From assembly GCF_019720895.1 (NCBI RefSeq), contig NZ_JAHKSH010000001.1, positions 186,001 through 250,000 of the forward strand: 64,000 nt of DNA, given 5' to 3'. Source of the stretch: Microbacterium salitolerans. Its GTDB lineage: Bacteria; Actinomycetota; Actinomycetes; Actinomycetales; Microbacteriaceae. The translations under genes and the position numbers were made by a program. Each line of letters starts with the position of its first letter. Position 1 is the stretch's first letter. Positions 48,534-57,624 of the stretch are shown piece after piece. Under the pieces are notes generated by a model, which saw nothing but the letters and a program-made list of their open reading frames with translations, was not told the origin of the DNA and did no database searches.

Positions 48534-49487
48534 TCAGCCGAGCGTGACGCAGGCGCGTGTGCCGACGTGGGCGAAGCGATCCTCGAGCGCCGCGCGCAGG
48601 TCGGCCGGCTCGCAGAACGTCGCGAAGGCGTTCATCATGTCGTCGGTGATGATCGACCCCATCGTGTCCCACTCGCCGCGCCGGCTGGCGGCGTGCAGCG
48701 CATCGGCCGCGTCCTCCCAGCCGTGCAGCGCGAGGACGGGGCGGTACGACGGAGTGGATCCGTAGAACGCGATCTGCGAGCGCACGGCCTTCTCCATCTC
48801 CGCGCGCTCCTGCGCGCTTCGGCCCGTGACGACGAACGGCGTGAGGATGACGTCGGTCGCGGCGCGGTCGGTGCGCGCCCGCCCCTCGGCGAGTGCGGGG
48901 AGGCTCACCTCGGTGAGGTAGTCGGGCGTCGTGAAGGCGTGCGCGATGAAGCCGTCGGCGGCCTCGCCCGCGAGCTTCGTCATTGCGGGGCCGACGGCCG
49001 CGAGCCAGATGTCGGGCGCGCCGTGCGGGTTCGGCCCGGGGCTGAACATCGGCGTCATGAGCGTGTGCCGGTAGTGCTCGCCGCGCACGTTGAGCCGCTC
49101 GCCCGTCTCCCACGAGTGCCAGATGGCGCGCACGGCGGCGATGAACTCGCGCATGCGCGGCGCGGGAGCGGACCACGGCATCGAGAACCGCTTCTCGATG
49201 TGCGGCTGCACCTGCGACCCGAGGCCGAGCGAGAACCGCCCCTCGGAGGCGAGCTGCACGTCGTTGGCCGACTGGGCGACGGTCATGGGGTTGCGGGCGA
49301 AGGCGACCGCGATGGACGTGGCCGTGTGGATCCGCTCCGTCGCGGATCCCGCCAGGGCGCACGCCATCAGCGGATCGTGGGCGAGCTCCGGCACCTGGAT
49401 CCCATCGAAGCCCTCGCGCTCGGCGCGGGCGGCGGTGGCGAGAACGGCGGACGGGGCGGCGTCGCGGATTCCGAGGTCGATCTGCAT
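48534..49487 (-). CDS. LLM-class F420-dependent oxidoreductase
   Basis: 317 aa. MQIDLGIRDAAPSAVLATAARAEREGFDGIQVPE, ASEGRFSLGLGSQVQPHIEKRFSMPW and AAVGPAMTKLAGEAADGFIAHAF are typical of an actinobacterial F420-dependent LLM subfamily. Substrate unknown. A CACACT box lies 7 nt before the ATG at 49487 and there is no Shine-Dalgarno. Confidence 0.85.
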   Translation of the reverse strand: MQIDLGIRDAAPSAVLATAARAEREGFDGIQVPELAHDPLMACALAGSATERIHTATSIAVAFARNPMTVAQSANDVQLASEGRFSLGLGSQVQPHIEKRFSMPWSAPAPRMREFIAAVRAIWHSWETGERLNVRGEHYRHTLMTPMFSPGPNPHGAPDIWLAAVGPAMTKLAGEAADGFIAHAFTTPDYLTEVSLPALAEGRARTDRAATDVILTPFVVTGRSAQERAEMEKAVRSQIAFYGSTPSYRPVLALHGWEDAADALHAASRRGEWDTMGSIITDDMMNAFATFCEPADLRAALEDRFAHVGTRACVTLG

Positions 49488-49678
49488 GAGGAACAGTGTG
49501 ACGAACCGGCGCCCGGCGCGCGCGGACGTTGTCGAGCGGTCACAACGACCCTGACGGGCAGAACTGCCCATGGTGTGGATTCGGACGCGCGCACAGCGGC
49601 GGATAAGTTGGACCCCGGTGAGAGGGGGAGCTCGCCGCACCGGACAACTCTGACTCCTCCGCGATCTCGGAGGATCCT

Positions 49679-50131
49679 ATGACCACCCAGCGCATCGCCC
49701 GCGTCTCTGCCGCTCTCGCCGTCATCGCCCTGATCCCGGCGGGCCTTGCGGCCTGCTCGGGCGGTCAGAGTGTCGAAGAGGCCTGCGGCACGATCGAGGG
49801 CGAGCTCACGTCGGCCGGCGAGGAGCTGCAGTCGGCGCTCACCGACATGATGTCCGGCGAGGGCGAGAACCCGATGCCGCAGATGAGCGAGGCGCTCGCC
49901 GCCGCGGGCGACGACGTCACCAACGAGGAGGTCAAGGAGGTCTACGGCACCTTCGTCACGAGCTTCGACGAGCTCCTCCCGTTCTTCGAGGAGTTCGAGA
50001 ACGTCGACATGGAGGACCCCGAGTCCCTCCAGAAGCTCCAGGAGATGTCCGCCGACGTGCAGACGAAGGCCACCGACCTCGAGAAGGCCGGCGCCGACGT
50101 GCAGGAGCTCTGCGGCTTCAGCGCGAGCTGA
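49679..50131 (+). CDS. Small secreted lipoprotein of unknown function
   Basis: 150 aa. Signal peptide with lipobox (IPAGLAAC), then an acidic, largely helical mature part (QSVEEACGTIEGELTSAGEELQSALTDMM...). Two further Cys, one near the start of the mature part and one near the C-terminus (ELCGF), could form a disulfide. I do not recognise the family. A GGAGGA Shine-Dalgarno precedes the ATG, and a TAAGTT-like -10 lies about 65 bp upstream. The stop is followed by a strong hairpin. Confidence 0.78.
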   Translation: MTTQRIARVSAALAVIALIPAGLAACSGGQSVEEACGTIEGELTSAGEELQSALTDMMSGEGENPMPQMSEALAAAGDDVTNEEVKEVYGTFVTSFDELLPFFEEFENVDMEDPESLQKLQEMSADVQTKATDLEKAGADVQELCGFSAS

Positions 50132-50142
50132 CGACACCGCGC

Positions 50143-50188
50143 ACACGACAGCGGCGGCCGAGATCCCTCCCGGCCGCCGCTGTCGTGT
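50143..50188. terminator. Bidirectional hairpin terminator
   Basis: Perfect 18-bp stem ACACGACAGCGGCGGCCG / CGGCCGCCGCTGTCGTGT with a 10-nt loop. It separates the convergent lipoprotein and adenosine deaminase genes. Confidence 0.85.
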
Positions 50189-50197
50189 AGGGGCGCG

Positions 50198-51361
50198 CTA
50201 CGCCAGGCTGTGCTCCGCGTCGAGGCGGGCGATCTCGGCCTCGAACGAAGAGCGGAGCGCGGCGCGCTCCGAGGCGGGGAGCCACGAAGCGTCGACGCCG
50301 CGCAGCGCCATCGCCGTGAGCTCCGCGTGCGAGGAGCCGTTCTGGTCGCGCATGATGGCGTACTCGTTCGCGAGCGACGTCGGGAACATCCCCGGGTCGT
50401 CCGAGCAGGGCGTGAGCGCCAGGCCCTGCGCGAGCATCGCGCGGATCGACGCGCGGCGCCACGGGCGCCATGAGCGGCGCGAGGTCGTGGATCCGACCGT
50501 GAAGACGACGCCGCGCTCGCGCACCTCGTCGACGACGCGGGGATCCTCGAGCACGTAGTAGCCGTGGTCGATGCGGTCGCAGCCGAGCTCGTCCAGGCAG
50601 GTGATCGTGTTCTGCGCGCTCGGCACGTGCTCCGACGAGTGCGCCGTGCGACCGAGCCCCGCCTCGCCCGCGAGCCGGTAGGCGTCGACGAAGCGCTCGG
50701 GCGGCCCCGCGGTCTCGAGGTTGTCGAGCCCGATCCCCGCGAGGTACTCATGGGGCGTGTCGACCACCTGGCGCACCTGCTCGAGCGCGTGCTCGCCCGA
50801 GAGCGAGCGGTCGATGCCCTTGATCATGCGACCCGTCATGCCGAAGTCGCGCTCGGCCTGCCGGATCCCCTCGGCGTACGCCTCCATCGCGCCGGCGAGG
50901 CCGAGGTGCGACAGGTGCGCGGGGACGTCGTCGAAGAACAGCTCGAGGTGGCGGGTGCCGCTCGCGTGCGCGCCCTCGAACGCCTCATAGACGATGCGGG
51001 TGAGGTCGTCGGCCGAGCGCAGCGACTCGACGACCCACTTCGAGGCCTGGAAGAGCGAGTACGACACGTCCGGCTCGCCGGGTGCGCGGCCCTGGGGGAC
51101 GGGGATCGCCGTGTCCGCGTAGAGCCCAGGGTCGGGCGGGAGCGAGTTGATGTCGCGCCAGATCGCCTCCGGCTCGTCCGGCAGGTCGAGCTTCTCGCGG
51201 CGGGCGAGCTCGGCGAACGTCGAGGCCCGAACGGTGCCGATGAGGTGGCAGTGCAGGTCGACCTTCGGGAGCGCGGCGAGCCACGCATCGGGGACGGGGT
51301 CGGCCGCGGGGCCCTCGGGGCGCGCGATCGGGCTCTGCAGGGTCGCCTCGGCGCCCGTCAC
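50198..51361 (-). CDS. add: Adenosine deaminase family protein
   Basis: 387 aa. Metal-site and catalytic motifs are present: KVDLHCHLIGTVR (HxH), TAHSSEH (catalytic Glu), RIDHGYYVL and CSDDPGMF. The usual CPTS segment before the last helices is altered (VGSTTSRRSW), so substrate preference could differ from adenosine. The start is GTG 51361, overlapping the stop of the binding-protein gene (GTGA). It is the last gene of a PotABCD-like importer operon, which hints that the importer brings in a purine nucleoside or related amine. Confidence 0.85.
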   Translation of the reverse strand: MTGAEATLQSPIARPEGPAADPVPDAWLAALPKVDLHCHLIGTVRASTFAELARREKLDLPDEPEAIWRDINSLPPDPGLYADTAIPVPQGRAPGEPDVSYSLFQASKWVVESLRSADDLTRIVYEAFEGAHASGTRHLELFFDDVPAHLSHLGLAGAMEAYAEGIRQAERDFGMTGRMIKGIDRSLSGEHALEQVRQVVDTPHEYLAGIGLDNLETAGPPERFVDAYRLAGEAGLGRTAHSSEHVPSAQNTITCLDELGCDRIDHGYYVLEDPRVVDEVRERGVVFTVGSTTSRRSWRPWRRASIRAMLAQGLALTPCSDDPGMFPTSLANEYAIMRDQNGSSHAELTAMALRGVDASWLPASERAALRSSFEAEIARLDAEHSLA

Positions 51362-52428
51362 TGAGCCGTCACCTCGCGGGCGAAGCGCTCGACCCACTCA
51401 TTCCGCGTGGGGACGAGCTCGGCCGGGTCGAGCGTCGCGTAGCCGGCGGCCACGGGATCCGCGGCGATGTCGCCGACCGCGTCCGTGATGGCGGCGGGGA
51501 TCTCGGCCTCGGGATTGACGGGCAGGTCGCCGACGAGCTCGGCGGAGGCCGACTGCGCCTCGACGCTCAGCAGGTAGTCGATGAACTGGTGCGCCTCGTC
51601 GACGTGCGCGGCGCCGGCGGGGATCATCGCGCGGTTCGTCGCCATGAACGCGCCGGACTCCGGGGGCGTCCACGCGACGGGCTCGCCGGCGGCGATCAGG
51701 TCGGTCGCGAAGGCGCTGATGGTGTCGGCCGCCACGATCTCGCCCTGGACGAGGAGGTTCGTGACCTCGGTCGACGAGCTGTAGAACTGCAGCATGTTCG
51801 GCGCCCACTCGCCCATCGTCGAGAACGCCGTGTCGACGTCGTACGGGCCGGATCCGAAGGTGTCCGCGACGCCGCTGATCGTCAGCTGGCCCGCGGTGAT
51901 CGAGATGTCGGGGAGCGCGAGGTCGCCCGCGAGGTCCTCGTTCGCCCACAGATCCCAGCTCGCCGCCTCCTCGGCGGAGAGCTCGTCGGTGCGGTACAGC
52001 GTGCCGTTGAGCTGGTAGCTGTAGGCGGGGCCGGCGTAGGCCTCTTCCTTGGCGAAGTCGGCGATCTCCGCGAGCGCGGGGACCTGGTCGGGGTCCACCG
52101 GCTGGAACAGCTCCTTCTCCTGCGCGAGCGCCGCGTAGTAGTCGCTGATGAGCATGACGTCGACGCCCGGATCCTCGCCGCCCGTGAGCTCGAGCTGCGA
52201 GACGCGGTCGGCGTTCGAGCCGGTCGCGATCTCGACCTCGATGCCGGTCGCCTCGGTGAACGGATCGATGACCGCCTCCTGCATCTGCTCGACGCCGAAC
52301 GGGAAGGTGCTGACGACGAGGGCGTCCGGGTCGGCGTCGCCGCCACCGGCCGTGCAGCCGGTCAGGGCGAGGGCGCCGACAGCGGCGGAGGAGGTGAGCG
52401 CGAGAACGCGCCGGCGGGTGCGCTGCAT
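51358..52428 (-). CDS. PotD-like ABC transporter substrate-binding lipoprotein
   Basis: 356 aa. Signal peptide with lipobox (GALALTGC), then an extracellular family-1/PotD-like fold (VVSTFPFGVEQMQEAVIDPFTEATGIEVEIATG; DVMLISDYYAALAQ; YSYQLNGTLYRTDEL). The fold is that of spermidine/putrescine- or iron-type binding proteins; the actual ligand is not evident. ATG 52428 has AAAGGA upstream. It overlaps the deaminase gene by 4 nt. Confidence 0.86.
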   Translation of the reverse strand: MQRTRRRVLALTSSAAVGALALTGCTAGGGDADPDALVVSTFPFGVEQMQEAVIDPFTEATGIEVEIATGSNADRVSQLELTGGEDPGVDVMLISDYYAALAQEKELFQPVDPDQVPALAEIADFAKEEAYAGPAYSYQLNGTLYRTDELSAEEAASWDLWANEDLAGDLALPDISITAGQLTISGVADTFGSGPYDVDTAFSTMGEWAPNMLQFYSSSTEVTNLLVQGEIVAADTISAFATDLIAAGEPVAWTPPESGAFMATNRAMIPAGAAHVDEAHQFIDYLLSVEAQSASAELVGDLPVNPEAEIPAAITDAVGDIAADPVAAGYATLDPAELVPTRNEWVERFAREVTAQ

Positions 52429-52460
52429 GGAGCAGTCCTTTCGTGGGCGTGCGGGGAGGG

Positions 52461-53453
52461 TCATTCGTCGAGTGCGACGAGACGTGAGGCGGGAGCGGAG
52501 ACCGTGACGGTGTCGCCCGCCGAGACGTGCGGAGCACCGTCGGCGCGCACGTTCGAGAGGACGCGCGTCTCGCCCTTCTCATCGCGCGTGACGACGCTGA
52601 CGAGCAGGTCGACGCCGCGGTAGGCGACGTCCGTGACGACGCCGCTCAGCGCGAGGCCGTCGTGCGGGGCGGATCCGGGCGCGACGTCCACGTGCTCGGG
52701 ACGCACGGCGACGAGGCCGTCGGGCGTGTGGAGGAAGTTCTCGTAGCCCATGAAGTCGGCGACGAAGCGGTTGCGCGGGGACCCGAAGACCTCGGTGGGC
52801 GACCCCTGCTGCATGATCTGTCCCTGGCGCATGAGCACCATCTCGTCGCTCATCTCGAGCGCCTCGTCCTGGTCGTGCGTGACGAGGACGACGGTCAGCC
52901 CGGTCTCGTGCTGGATCCGACGGATCTCCGCGCGCATCTGCACGCGGAGCCGCGCGTCGAGGTTGCTGAGCGGCTCGTCGAGGAGCAGGAGCTTCGGCTG
53001 GATCGCGATCGCGCGGGCGAGCGCGACGCGCTGCTGCTGTCCGCCGGAGAGGGCGCGTGGCTTGCGGGCGCCGAGGTGACCGAGGCCGACGAGCTCGAGG
53101 CACTCGGCGACGCGCGCGCGTCGCTCCCGTCCCGCCACTCCGCGCAGCTTGAGGCCGTAGCCGACGTTGTCGGCGACCGTCATGTGCGGGAACAGCGCGT
53201 ACGACTGGAACACCATGCCGAGTCCGCGCTTCTCAGGCGGTGTGCGCGTGCTGTCGACGCCGTCGATGAACACGCGACCCGACGTGGGGCGGGTGTATCC
53301 CGCCAGCATGCGCAGCGACGTCGTCTTGCCGCATCCGCTCGGACCGAGCAGGGTCGTGAGCTTGCCCTGCGGAATGGACAGGTCGATGGCGTCGACGGCG
53401 GTGAAGTCGCCGAACACCTGACTGACCTGCTGGAACTGTGCTGCGGCGGTCAT
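52461..53453 (-). CDS. PotA-like ABC transporter ATPase
   Basis: 330 aa. Walker A GPSGCGKTT, Q-loop GMVFQSYALFPHMTV, signature LSGGQQQRVALARA, Walker B LLLLDEPLSNLD and a C-terminal TOBE domain (VAVRPEHVDV...). It energises the importer formed with the two permeases upstream. Its ATG overlaps the permease stop (ATGA). Confidence 0.93.
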   Translation of the reverse strand: MTAAAQFQQVSQVFGDFTAVDAIDLSIPQGKLTTLLGPSGCGKTTSLRMLAGYTRPTSGRVFIDGVDSTRTPPEKRGLGMVFQSYALFPHMTVADNVGYGLKLRGVAGRERRARVAECLELVGLGHLGARKPRALSGGQQQRVALARAIAIQPKLLLLDEPLSNLDARLRVQMRAEIRRIQHETGLTVVLVTHDQDEALEMSDEMVLMRQGQIMQQGSPTEVFGSPRNRFVADFMGYENFLHTPDGLVAVRPEHVDVAPGSAPHDGLALSGVVTDVAYRGVDLLVSVVTRDEKGETRVLSNVRADGAPHVSAGDTVTVSAPASRLVALDE

Positions 53454-54247
53454 CGGCTGATTCCTCCGAAGATCTTGGCGAACCCGACGGTGCGCTCGGC
53501 GATGATGGCGATCACGACGGTGACGGCGAGGATGAGGGCCGATGTCGCCGCGACCATGGGGTCGTAGCTCTGCTGCACGTAGTCGAGCATCGTGATCGGC
53601 AGGGTCTGGGTGTCGCGGCTCTGCAGCAGCAGCGACAGGGGCACGTTGTTGAACGACGTGATGAAGCTGAGCAGCGCGGCCGAGAAGATGCCGGGCCGCA
53701 GCAGCGGCAGCGTGATGGTCCAGAACGTGCGCATCGGCGAGGCGCCGAGCCCGCGCGCGGCCTCCTCGAGGGCGGAGTCCGAGTTCGCGAGGGCCGCGCC
53801 CGTCACCCGCACCGCGTAGGGCAGCAGGAGCGCCGTGTGCCCGATGAGCAGCACGGGCCAGTTGTCGATGCGCAGGGCGACGATCAGCTGCTGGAACAGG
53901 GCGAGGCCGACGACGAGCTCGGGGACGATGAGCGGCGACAGGAACAGCGCCTCGACGACGCCCTTGCCGGGCAGCTTCCCCCGGTGGATCGCGAGCGTCA
54001 CCGGCACGCCGACGAGCAGCGCGAGCGCCGTCGCGAGCAGCGCGATCTCGGCGCTCGTCGCGAGCGCGCTCAGGAAGGGCGAGTAGGTGAGCGCTTCGCC
54101 GAACCACCGCAGCGAGAAGCCCTCCGGCGGGAACTTGAGGGTGTCGCCCGTCGTGAACGCCGTCGCGACGACGAACAGGATCGGGACGATCATGATGATG
54201 TAGCCCGCGACGGCGAGGGTCGCGGCCACGGGGTGTCGGTTCTTCAC
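53450..54247 (-). CDS. PotC-like ABC transporter permease
   Basis: 265 aa, six helices, EAA loop ALEEAARGLGASPMRTFWTITLPLLRPG. The start is GTG overlapping the preceding permease stop (GTGA). Middle gene of the five-gene importer-deaminase operon. Confidence 0.91.
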   Translation of the reverse strand: MKNRHPVAATLAVAGYIIMIVPILFVVATAFTTGDTLKFPPEGFSLRWFGEALTYSPFLSALATSAEIALLATALALLVGVPVTLAIHRGKLPGKGVVEALFLSPLIVPELVVGLALFQQLIVALRIDNWPVLLIGHTALLLPYAVRVTGAALANSDSALEEAARGLGASPMRTFWTITLPLLRPGIFSAALLSFITSFNNVPLSLLLQSRDTQTLPITMLDYVQQSYDPMVAATSALILAVTVVIAIIAERTVGFAKIFGGISR

Positions 54248-55068
54248 TCGGTCGCCCCCTTCCGCCCGACGGCCGCGGAGATGCCGGACACCGCGAAGAC
54301 GAGGATCGTCATGATGAGCGCGGTCGCGCTTGCGCTGGCCCAGTCGAGCGTCGCGGTCGAGTACGAGTAGAGCTGCGTCGAGAGCATGCGGTTCGTGGAT
54401 CCGCCCAGGAGGTAGGGCGTCGTGTACGCCGTGACGGATCCCGCGAACACCAGGGTCGACGCGACGACGATGCCCGGGAGCGACAGGGGGAAGACGATGT
54501 CCCAGAACGTGCGCGTGCGGCCGGCGCCGAGCCCGCGTGCGGCATCGTCGAGGCCCCCATCGACCTGCGAGACCGCCGAATAGCAGGTGACGATGGCGAG
54601 CGGCAGGAACAGCTGCGTGAGGCCGAGGATGATCGCGAGGGGCGTGTACAGCAGCTGCGGGGCCTCGTCGACGACGCCGAGCCACACGAGCAGCTGACCG
54701 AGGGCGCCGTTCGATCCGAGCACGACGAGCCACCCGAAGGTGCGCACGACGTTGCTCAGGAGCAGGGGGAAGATCGCGAGGGCGAGGAGGATCCCCGCCC
54801 AGCGGGATCCCGTGCGGGCGAGCATGTACGAGATCGGGAATCCGAGTGCGACGCAGATGACCGTGACGACGACGCCGTACAGCACGGTGCGCCCGATGAT
54901 CGCGAGGTCGTAGGGATCCGTGAGCATTTCGCCGAAGCGCACGAAGATGTCGGAGGTGTCGGTGCCGGGCGGCGCGAAGAGCATCGCGAGCGACGGCACG
55001 AGGAAGCCGATCAGAAGGAACGCGAGTCCAGGCAGCAGCAGGAGCACGGGGGAGAGGCGTGACCGCAT
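54244..55068 (-). CDS. PotB-like ABC transporter permease
   Basis: 274 aa, six helices, EAA-type loop GLDDAARGLGAGRTRTFWDIVFPLSLPG. First gene of the operon; it starts MRSRLSPVLLLLPGLAFLLIGF. A LacI-type operator lies about 30 bp upstream in the gap shared with the divergent regulator. Confidence 0.91.
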   Translation of the reverse strand: MRSRLSPVLLLLPGLAFLLIGFLVPSLAMLFAPPGTDTSDIFVRFGEMLTDPYDLAIIGRTVLYGVVVTVICVALGFPISYMLARTGSRWAGILLALAIFPLLLSNVVRTFGWLVVLGSNGALGQLLVWLGVVDEAPQLLYTPLAIILGLTQLFLPLAIVTCYSAVSQVDGGLDDAARGLGAGRTRTFWDIVFPLSLPGIVVASTLVFAGSVTAYTTPYLLGGSTNRMLSTQLYSYSTATLDWASASATALIMTILVFAVSGISAAVGRKGATE

Positions 55069-55097
55069 GCAGGGTTCTCCGGGGAAGAGGGTCAGAA

Positions 55098-55111
55098 TGT
55101 AACCGGTTGCA
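55098..55111. promoter_or_regulatory. LacI-type operator in the divergent gap
   Basis: TGTAACCGGTTGCA is an almost perfect palindrome around the central CG, the form bound by many LacI-family regulators. It lies between the importer operon and the LacI gene, so it could control both. Confidence 0.78.
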
Positions 55112-55229
55112 TCTACGGTAAACGTGTCCGGCCCGAAAGTGCGAATTCTTCATGTAAAAATTGCGTGACGAGGATCTTGGATCCGGTTTCAGAACGACCG
55201 CAGGCCGCACCAGATCGAGAGGAATGGCG

Positions 55230-56171
55230 ATGGCAACGCTCGCCGATGTCGCGGCGCTCGCCGGCGTCTCGAAGGCGACGGCGTCGCGCGTCTTCTCGCG
55301 CCCCGACGTCGTGACGGCCGCGACCGCACGCCGCGTGAACGAGGCGGCGGTCAAGCTCGGCTTCGTGGCGAACCGCGCCGCCCGCCAGCTCGCCGGCGGC
55401 CGCACGGGCGTCATCGCGCTCACCGTTCCCACGCTCGCGAACTCCTTCTTCACGCCCGTCATCGCGGGCGCGCAGGCGCGCGCCGACGCGGCCGCCATGC
55501 AGCTCACCGTCGTCGTGCATCCGCTCGAGCACGGCGACGAGCTCGCGCCCTTCGCGCGGCTCGCGAAGCAGGTCGACGGCATGATCGTCGTCGCGCCGCG
55601 TGGCTCCGACGATCTCGTCGAGGCCGCGACCGGCACGCGTCCGACCGTGCTCGTCGACCGCGAGATCGCCTCGCTCGACAGCGTGCGCGTCGAGACCCCG
55701 GAGGCCTTCGGGGTCATGACCGCTCGCCTCATCGAGGCCGGCCATCGTCGCCTCGTCTACGTCGGCGGTCCCGCAGGATCCTGGCAGGACCGCCTGCGCG
55801 AGAAGCGCGTGCGTGCGGCGGCGGAGCGCACGGGCGCGCATCTCGAGGTCGTCTCGCCCTACGAGTCGACGTTCGCCGCCGGCGTCCGCGCGGCCGACGC
55901 GGTGCGTGCCTGCCGCCCCGACGCCGTCATCCCGTACGCGACCGACATCGGGCTCGGGGTGCAGTACGCCATGATGGCGGCCGGCGACGACCTTCCCGTC
56001 GTCACGAGCGAGAGCGACGTCGTCGCGGCGCTCGGGTCCTCGGCGCCCGCCATCGACGTCGACGGCGAAGAGCTGGGGCGGGAAGCGGTCGCCCGCCTGC
56101 TCGCCCGCATCGCGGATCCCGACCTCCCGGTCGCGCACCGCACGCTCGCGGTGCGCGTCGCCTTCGCCTGA
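55230..56171 (+). CDS. LacI-family transcriptional regulator
   Basis: 313 aa. The N-terminal helix-turn-helix [21 protein letters not shown] and hinge helix AARQLAGG are followed by a periplasmic-binding-protein-like sensor domain ([23 protein letters not shown]). Start 55230 is preferred to ATG 55224 because GAGAGGA is then at a normal distance. It is divergent from the PotABCD-like importer and probably represses it until a ligand binds. Ligand unknown; the linked deaminase suggests a purine compound. Confidence 0.9.
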   Translation: MATLADVAALAGVSKATASRVFSRPDVVTAATARRVNEAAVKLGFVANRAARQLAGGRTGVIALTVPTLANSFFTPVIAGAQARADAAAMQLTVVVHPLEHGDELAPFARLAKQVDGMIVVAPRGSDDLVEAATGTRPTVLVDREIASLDSVRVETPEAFGVMTARLIEAGHRRLVYVGGPAGSWQDRLREKRVRAAAERTGAHLEVVSPYESTFAAGVRAADAVRACRPDAVIPYATDIGLGVQYAMMAAGDDLPVVTSESDVVAALGSSAPAIDVDGEELGREAVARLLARIADPDLPVAHRTLAVRVAFA

Positions 56172-56244
56172 GGCGCGGCGGGGCGGCGGCGGGTTTCGCC
56201 CGTCGGCCAGCGGATTCGCACCTCGTCGCCCTACCCTGGTGAGC

Positions 56245-57486
56245 ATGACGGACACCCCCTCGCGCCCCCAGTCGACGGCCGGCCCCGTGCGCCAGGTCAA
56301 GCCGAAGGCGGAGGGGTGGACCCAGCGCAAGGACGCCGAGGGGCGTCCGCTGCTGCAGTTCGCGAGCCCGAAGCGCGGCCAGCCGCCCGTGCACCTCGCT
56401 GACCTCACGCCCGAGGAGCGCGTCGCGAAGGCGAAGGAGGTCGGGCTGCCCGGGTTCCGCGCGAAGCAGCTCGCGAAGCACTACTTCGACCACTACACGC
56501 GCGATCCCGAGAAGATGACGGATCTGCCGAAGGAGGGGCGCGCAGAGCTGGTCGCCGGCATGCTGCCGAACCTGCTCACGGAGGTGCGTCGCCTGCAGAC
56601 CGACGGCGGCGACACGATCAAGTTCCTGTGGAAGCTGCACGATGGCGCGCTCGTCGAGTCGGTGCTCATGCGCTACCCCGGCCGGATCACGCTGTGCGTG
56701 AGCTCGCAGGCCGGCTGCGGCATGAACTGCCCCTTCTGCGCGACGGGGCAGAACGGCCTGACGCGCAACATGTCCGCGGCCGAGATCGTCGACCAGGTCG
56801 TGCGCGCCAACGAACTCATCGCGCTCGGCGAGCTCGGCGGCAAGAAGGCCGACGACAACAGCGCCGAGCGCGTCAGCAACATCGTCTTCATGGGAATGGG
56901 CGAGCCGCTCGCCAACTACAAGCGCGTCATGCAGGCCGTGCGCACGATGGTCGACAAGAAGCAGGGGCTCGGCATGAGCGCCCGCGGCATCACGATCTCG
57001 ACCGTCGGGCTCGCCCCCGCGATCCGCAAGCTCACCGACGAGGACATCCCCGTCACGTTCGCGCTGTCGCTGCACGCGCCCGACGACGAGCTGCGCGACG
57101 AGATGATCCCCGTCAACTCGCGCTGGAAGGTCGACGAGGTCCTCGACGCGGCCCGCGCCTACTTCGACAGGACCAAGCGCCGCGTCTCGATCGAGTACGC
57201 GCTCATCCGCGACATGAACGACCACCCGTGGCGGGCCGATCTCCTCGCCGACAAGCTCCTCGCACGCGGTCGGGGCTGGGTGCACGTCAACCCGATCCCG
57301 CTCAACCCGACCCCCGGATCCGTGTGGGACGCCTCGACGAAGGCCGCGCAGCTCGAATTCGTGCGGATCCTCAACGATCGCGGGATCCCCACGACGATCC
57401 GCGACACGAGGGGCAAGGAGATCGACGGCGCCTGCGGGCAGCTCGTCGTGACCGAGGAGGACGAGCGCGCCGGCGCGAGCGCGTAG
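56245..57486 (+). CDS. rlmN: 23S rRNA (adenine-C2)-methyltransferase RlmN
   Basis: 413 aa. Radical-SAM motif CGMNCPFC, with VSSQAG before it and [28 protein letters not shown] and the catalytic Cys region EIDGACGQL near the C-terminus. It methylates A2503 of 23S rRNA (and A37 of some tRNAs). A TACCCT -10 box (56232-56237) lies 7 nt before the ATG, so it is probably leaderless; an in-frame GTG at 56239 is too close to the box. Confidence 0.95.
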   Translation: MTDTPSRPQSTAGPVRQVKPKAEGWTQRKDAEGRPLLQFASPKRGQPPVHLADLTPEERVAKAKEVGLPGFRAKQLAKHYFDHYTRDPEKMTDLPKEGRAELVAGMLPNLLTEVRRLQTDGGDTIKFLWKLHDGALVESVLMRYPGRITLCVSSQAGCGMNCPFCATGQNGLTRNMSAAEIVDQVVRANELIALGELGGKKADDNSAERVSNIVFMGMGEPLANYKRVMQAVRTMVDKKQGLGMSARGITISTVGLAPAIRKLTDEDIPVTFALSLHAPDDELRDEMIPVNSRWKVDEVLDAARAYFDRTKRRVSIEYALIRDMNDHPWRADLLADKLLARGRGWVHVNPIPLNPTPGSVWDASTKAAQLEFVRILNDRGIPTTIRDTRGKEIDGACGQLVVTEEDERAGASA

Positions 57487-57506
57487 GTCTGCGCCGCGGG
57501 CGCGTT

Positions 57507-57560
57507 CCCGAGTGCGGACACGCCCTTTCGCGACGTGCGCGGGGCGGTTGCGCACTCGGG
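57507..57560. repeat. 54-bp palindrome (CCCGAGTGCG family)
   Basis: Perfect 10-bp arms CCCGAGTGCG and CGCACTCGGG with a nested CGCCC...GGGCG pair. A further half-arm (AGCACTCGGACGG) follows near 57591. Located in the 138-bp gap between rlmN and the nitronate monooxygenase gene; it may also end rlmN transcription. Confidence 0.7.
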
Positions 57561-57624
57561 CAGGCGTGGTCGTTGTGCGTGCGGGACGGGAGCACTCGGA
57601 CGGCCCGAGCGTTAGCGTGGGTCC

